Shown here in pieces: positions 19,263 through 20,990 of a stretch of DNA of 20,990 nucleotides; the stretch's first letter is position 1, and every line of letters begins with the position of its first letter. Position numbers and translations under genes: made by a program. The DNA comes from Bimuria novae-zelandiae CBS 107.79. Lineage: Eukaryota; Ascomycota; Dothideomycetes; Pleosporales; Didymosphaeriaceae. The DNA is taken from the NCBI GenBank assembly GCA_010015655.1, contig ML976729.1:98329-119318 (forward strand). Direction: 5' to 3'. The notes under the pieces are model-generated. The model was not told the origin of the DNA. It saw only the letters and a list, made by a program, of their open reading frames with translations, and made no database searches.

Positions 19263-19734
19263 GGACTAATCATATGTCGCTACCTATGGAGAAGCTCTTG
19301 TGCATGTGATTGTATTATCATATTCAGCATGTCAAGGGCGTTGAGTTTGTGAGTCAGGCCTGGTGCACGGGAGAACAAATAACCGGCATCTGCGGTTTGC
19401 TCCAATGAACAAACACTCGCGGGTCTGGGGCTACTTACCTTTATAGACCATGAAGCATATAGCGTGGAAATACTCCACGCTATTAATGTACACCAAATTG
19501 AATTGCTTTGAAGATATAATGTGTCAAGCACCACCTGCAAGAGCGTTCTCACGTCATGGAGATGGTATGGAAAGTTATTCCAGAACCGGTTATTGTCGTT
19601 TCCGAAATACCGTCCCGCCCCACTTTGGCTGATTTTTCTGTCAGCACTTAGTAATCGATTCCTCACCAACACTTTCGTACACCTGTTTTGTGAGCGATAA
19701 AATGATTACACAGAACATTCACCCCAGGTAAACA
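19263..19734. other. Intergenic region with a short hairpin
   Basis: No convincing gene. The minus-strand frame 19280-19672 has no recognisable domain. A perfect hairpin lies at 19459-19483: arm ATAGCGTGGA, loop AATAC, arm TCCACGCTAT. I found no inverted repeat that would mark the left end of the adjoining Tc1-type gene. Confidence 0.5.
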
Positions 19735-20724
19735 ATGCCGCAGGATCCAGGGAGACCTACCGGGTACCGCCTGCAGCCATCGCTTATCCAGGCCATCGTG
19801 GATCGCGTCAACGATGGGAAAAACAATGAAGCTATCCACAGAGAGCTCGGCGTCGACCCAAAAACAGTACGCAAATACAGGCTTAACCTAAAGGCCTTTG
19901 GTGAGCCAATCGGGCCAAGATACGTACGTCGTGGCAGGCCACCTCTGCTCAAGCAATGCCATAGAGACGCGCTGCTCGAGATGCTGCGTGGCAAGCCAAC
20001 ATCCTACATGGATAAGATGCAGGACTTCTTGTACGATAAGTACGACGTCAAGGTATCCCTCACAACTCTGGACAGAGAGCTTAAAGCCATGCGATGGAGT
20101 AGGAAGGCAGCCTCAAAGGCAGCCAGGGAGCGTCATGAGGGCCTCCGTCGGGCCTTTCGAGCGCGGTGCCAACAAATCTATCGACCTGATCAGATTGTCT
20201 GCCTTGACGAGAGCGCTTGCAACGAGCGTACAGGAGATCGAAAGTATGGCTGGAGCGAAGTTAACACGGCCTGCGACGTACGCTACTCAGCCAAGCGCTC
20301 AGAGAGGTGGAGCTTACTGCCAGCCATGGACGTCAACGGATACGTCTCCCATACGATATATCAGGGAGCAATTACGGCGGAGCTGATGGAGGACTTTGTT
20401 GCCAATCAAGTACTCCCACACTGCAGCCCTTGGCCAGGAAAACGCTCAGTAATTGTCCTTGACAACGCGTCTATCCATCGATCAGTGAGACTGGCCAACA
20501 TGTGCGCAGAGGCAGGCGTAATCATAGAGTTTCTGCCTCCGTACTCACCCGATATGAATCCGATCGAGCAGACCTTTAAGGCGTTAAAGACCTGGATCCG
20601 GCGGCATTACCGGGGCGCTGAGGCGTACAATGGATTTGAGTATTTTCTAGAGGAAGCTGTATTAAGCGTATGCTACGGGAGCTCTGCGGGTAACTTCTTC
20701 AGGTACTGCGGGTGGGCGCCGTAG
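19735..20724 (+). CDS. Tc1/mariner-type DD34E transposase, intact
   Basis: The protein has 329 residues and no stop, close to the usual 330-350 of Tc1 transposases. Residues about 13-60 form a helix-turn-helix (IVDRVNDGKNNEAIHRELGV then DPKTVRKY), followed by a basic GRPP hinge (about 68-71) and a second DNA-binding part (KVSLTTLDRELKAMRW). The catalytic residues are Asp158 in CLDESACNERTG, Asp243 in VIVLDNASIHRS and Glu278 in YSPDMNPIEQTFKALK. There are 34 residues between the last two, the DD34E arrangement of Tc1. The enzyme would cut and paste DNA at TA sites by binding terminal inverted repeats, but no clear repeats are visible in the 470 bp before or 266 bp after. Unlike every other element here, it shows no RIP. 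It could be a recent or single-copy element, a degenerate-ended element or a host-retained gene. Confidence 0.9.
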   Translation: MPQDPGRPTGYRLQPSLIQAIVDRVNDGKNNEAIHRELGVDPKTVRKYRLNLKAFGEPIGPRYVRRGRPPLLKQCHRDALLEMLRGKPTSYMDKMQDFLYDKYDVKVSLTTLDRELKAMRWSRKAASKAARERHEGLRRAFRARCQQIYRPDQIVCLDESACNERTGDRKYGWSEVNTACDVRYSAKRSERWSLLPAMDVNGYVSHTIYQGAITAELMEDFVANQVLPHCSPWPGKRSVIVLDNASIHRSVRLANMCAEAGVIIEFLPPYSPDMNPIEQTFKALKTWIRRHYRGAEAYNGFEYFLEEAVLSVCYGSSAGNFFRYCGWAP

Positions 20725-20990
20725 AGATATTGTACTACTATCAATAGTATATAATTGGATTTGTTCTGTCAGAGTCAGTTTTAGAGATCAGAAATCTGGC
20801 ACCCGCCACAACGTAAATACTATAATCTCACAGTGGTGCAAGGGTAATCTGAGGCTGCTGAATCGATTGCCGTTGTCTGTTTTGGCGTAGCTGGCGTGGT
20901 GGTGGAGTTGCAGAGGGTGAGGCGTACGGTGAGTAGACAAGGCGAGAAAGTTGGTGTTTGATTATACGAACAAGGTGATCATATCGGGCG
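20725..20990. other. Flank downstream of the Tc1-type transposase
   Basis: No gene is seen. A small inverted repeat ACTAT-CA-ATAGT lies just after the stop codon. The sequence CACAGTGGTGC near 20830 resembles the CAGTG ends of some Tc1 elements, but I found no partner on the left side. Confidence 0.4.

Noticed and set aside
19280..19672. 130-codon minus-strand frame
   Set aside because: No domain; composition does not look coding, and it overlaps the hairpin. A chance frame is more likely.
19898..20386. 162-codon plus-strand frame inside the Tc1-type transposase
   Set aside because: Alternative register of the transposase gene, which carries all family motifs in its own frame.
20828..20840. 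CACAGTGGTGC as a possible Tc1 right terminus
   Set aside because: No matching inverted copy was found in 19263-19734, so the end cannot be supported.

Overview
The window looks like repeat-rich DNA of a filamentous ascomycete (Pezizomycotina; a Dothideomycete-like genome is plausible, the species cannot be read from the sequence). The evidence is a HET-domain (heterokaryon incompatibility) locus, a short GT..AG intron of about 50 nt, fungal-type Ty1/copia, Ty3/gypsy-chromovirus, Fot1/pogo and Tc1 elements, and heavy CpA-to-TpA (TpG-to-TpA) transition damage of the kind made by repeat-induced point mutation (RIP). Damaged stretches are full of TAG/TAA stops and poor in CA/TG dinucleotides, yet keep reading frame over kilobases.

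Layout. (1) 1-5507: a Ty1/copia LTR retrotransposon on the minus strand, its 3' LTR cut by the window edge, its 5' LTR complete (180 bp); one Gag-Pol frame runs 5233 to 512 and is broken by many stops. (2) 5508-about 6610: a saturated-RIP relic of a Fot1/pogo transposase (minus strand), entered by the copia element at its 3' side and truncated at its 5' side. (3) About 6614-7850: two HET-protein pieces lying head to head, the C-terminal half on minus and the N-terminal half on plus, both with premature stops. (4) 8186-17287: a second Fot1/pogo element with perfect 41-bp terminal inverted repeats and a TA target duplication. It is split by a complete Ty3/gypsy chromovirus (8412-15390, 445-bp LTRs, 5-bp duplication GGACC). 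Removing the insert leaves a 2118-bp element, and the transposase reading frame rejoins exactly. (5) 17801-19262: an apparently intact two-exon flavin monooxygenase gene. (6) 19735-20724: an intact Tc1-type DD34E transposase with no recognisable inverted repeats.

Order of events read from the nesting: a pogo element landed at a TA near the HET locus; the chromovirus later inserted into its transposase gene. Separately, copia inserted into the other pogo relic. RIP then hit the copies patchily, leaving nearly unmutated islands inside heavily mutated elements. The gypsy protease, reverse transcriptase and integrase have each lost a catalytic aspartate to asparagine.

The most interesting item is a reading frame on the antisense strand between the gypsy pol gene and its 3' LTR. 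It has the spacing of a Zn2Cys6 binuclear cluster (three Cys turned to Tyr by G-to-A changes) followed by a Lys/Glu-rich helical tail. The gypsy element also carries an 8-nt match between the expected 5' end of its RNA and the site just after the 5' LTR, as in Tf1-type self-priming. Only the monooxygenase and the Tc1 transposase appear able to make full-length protein.
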